In this document: piece after piece, positions 63,814 through 64,000 of the stretch
Layout: each line of letters opens with the position of its first letter
How positions within the stretch are numbered: position 1 is the first letter of the stretch
Made by a program: the position numbers and the translations under genes
Notes under the pieces: model-generated
The model's database searches: none
Told to the model about the DNA's origin: nothing
The model's input: the letters and a program-made list of their open reading frames with translations, nothing else
NCBI GenBank assembly: GCA_003242085.1
Contig: QBML01000005.1
Location: 294,008-358,007 of the forward strand
Direction: 5' to 3'
Length of the DNA: 64,000 nucleotides
DNA from: Pseudanabaena frigida
Lineage (GTDB): Bacteria; Cyanobacteriota; Cyanobacteriia; Pseudanabaenales; Pseudanabaenaceae

Positions 63814-64000
63814 CTCAAGAATTTGACCTTTTTTATAAGCACCTCTCTCTTTATTTCCGATCAAGTCTAGTATTGCTATAGCAATCCTAAATGAGTTGTG
63901 AGAAAAGTCCATAGGTAAAAAGTTTTGGGAAACTAAAGATTTGACGATGAGTAATAAACTCAAAGAAGAACTTAACGGTCGCAAAAGACTTGCATAAATG

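Noticed and set aside
63745..63984. 79-codon minus-strand reading at the right edge
   Set aside because: It overlaps the domain V/VI-like RNA structure and shows no recognisable protein domain.
1..64000. tRNA and rRNA genes
   Set aside because: No stretch with a T-loop GGTTCGAATCC-type motif in a cloverleaf context and no rRNA-like sequence were noticed by eye; a covariance search would settle this.

Overview
The window comes from a cyanobacterium. Evidence: cyanobacterial NDH-1 subunit NdhL next to a DUF3007 gene, phylloquinone methyltransferase MenG, a cyAbrB-type regulator, many large WD40/NTPase proteins, and very frequent HIP1 octamers (GCGATCGC) throughout. A Pseudanabaena-like filamentous lineage is my guess from overall flavour, not something proven here. 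I saw no rRNA, tRNA or CRISPR array.

Layout. 0-31 kb is mostly housekeeping: argC, cyabrB, tatD, a cysteine desulfurase, usp, pnp, a site-2 protease/TPR protein, an MlaE-type permease, dacB, an exported methyltransferase coupled to a GH3 hexosaminidase, menG, rodA, mdh, a kinase-ATPase/ATPase-WD40 pair (20.6-26.1 kb), trmH, pilD, an M23 peptidase, a metallo-hydrolase and a lone rpsJ. 31.7-32.3 kb holds ndhL-DUF3007. 32.3-38.8 kb is a defence/toxin-antitoxin island: a methylase-like protein that ends before its NPPY motif, a type ISP restriction-modification gene broken by a frameshift and by an inserted DUF433-hicB-hicA cassette, then a MntA/HepT pair. 38.9-41.9 kb is gcvP, carrying an in-frame tandem repeat. 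42.3-45 kb has two sugar ABC permeases with a class D beta-lactamase between them. 45.3-50.6 kb has a DUF1565/SPOR protein and a very large NB-ARC/WD40 protein, followed by an IS5-family element. 52-63.7 kb is a complete chemosensory cluster of Wsp type (CheW, MCP, CheR-TPR, MCP, WspD-like CheW, CheA-REC, CheB), followed on the same strand by two tandem homologues of pentameric ligand-gated ion channels. The right edge carries a degenerate group II intron 3' end.

Two themes stand out. First, the Wsp-type cluster has no WspR-like diguanylate cyclase in view; the genes in the downstream position are the paired ion-channel homologues, which makes a chemosensory-plus-channel module a testable idea. 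Second, the intergenic spaces hold a family of palindromic elements. Three intact copies have a perfect 26-bp stem built as constant 10 bp, variable 8 bp, constant 8 bp, with a 3-nt loop; the 8-bp segment differs in every copy yet is always matched on the other arm. Many terminator-like hairpins elsewhere share the same stem tip and trinucleotide loop. The same element decorates the edges of the defence island.
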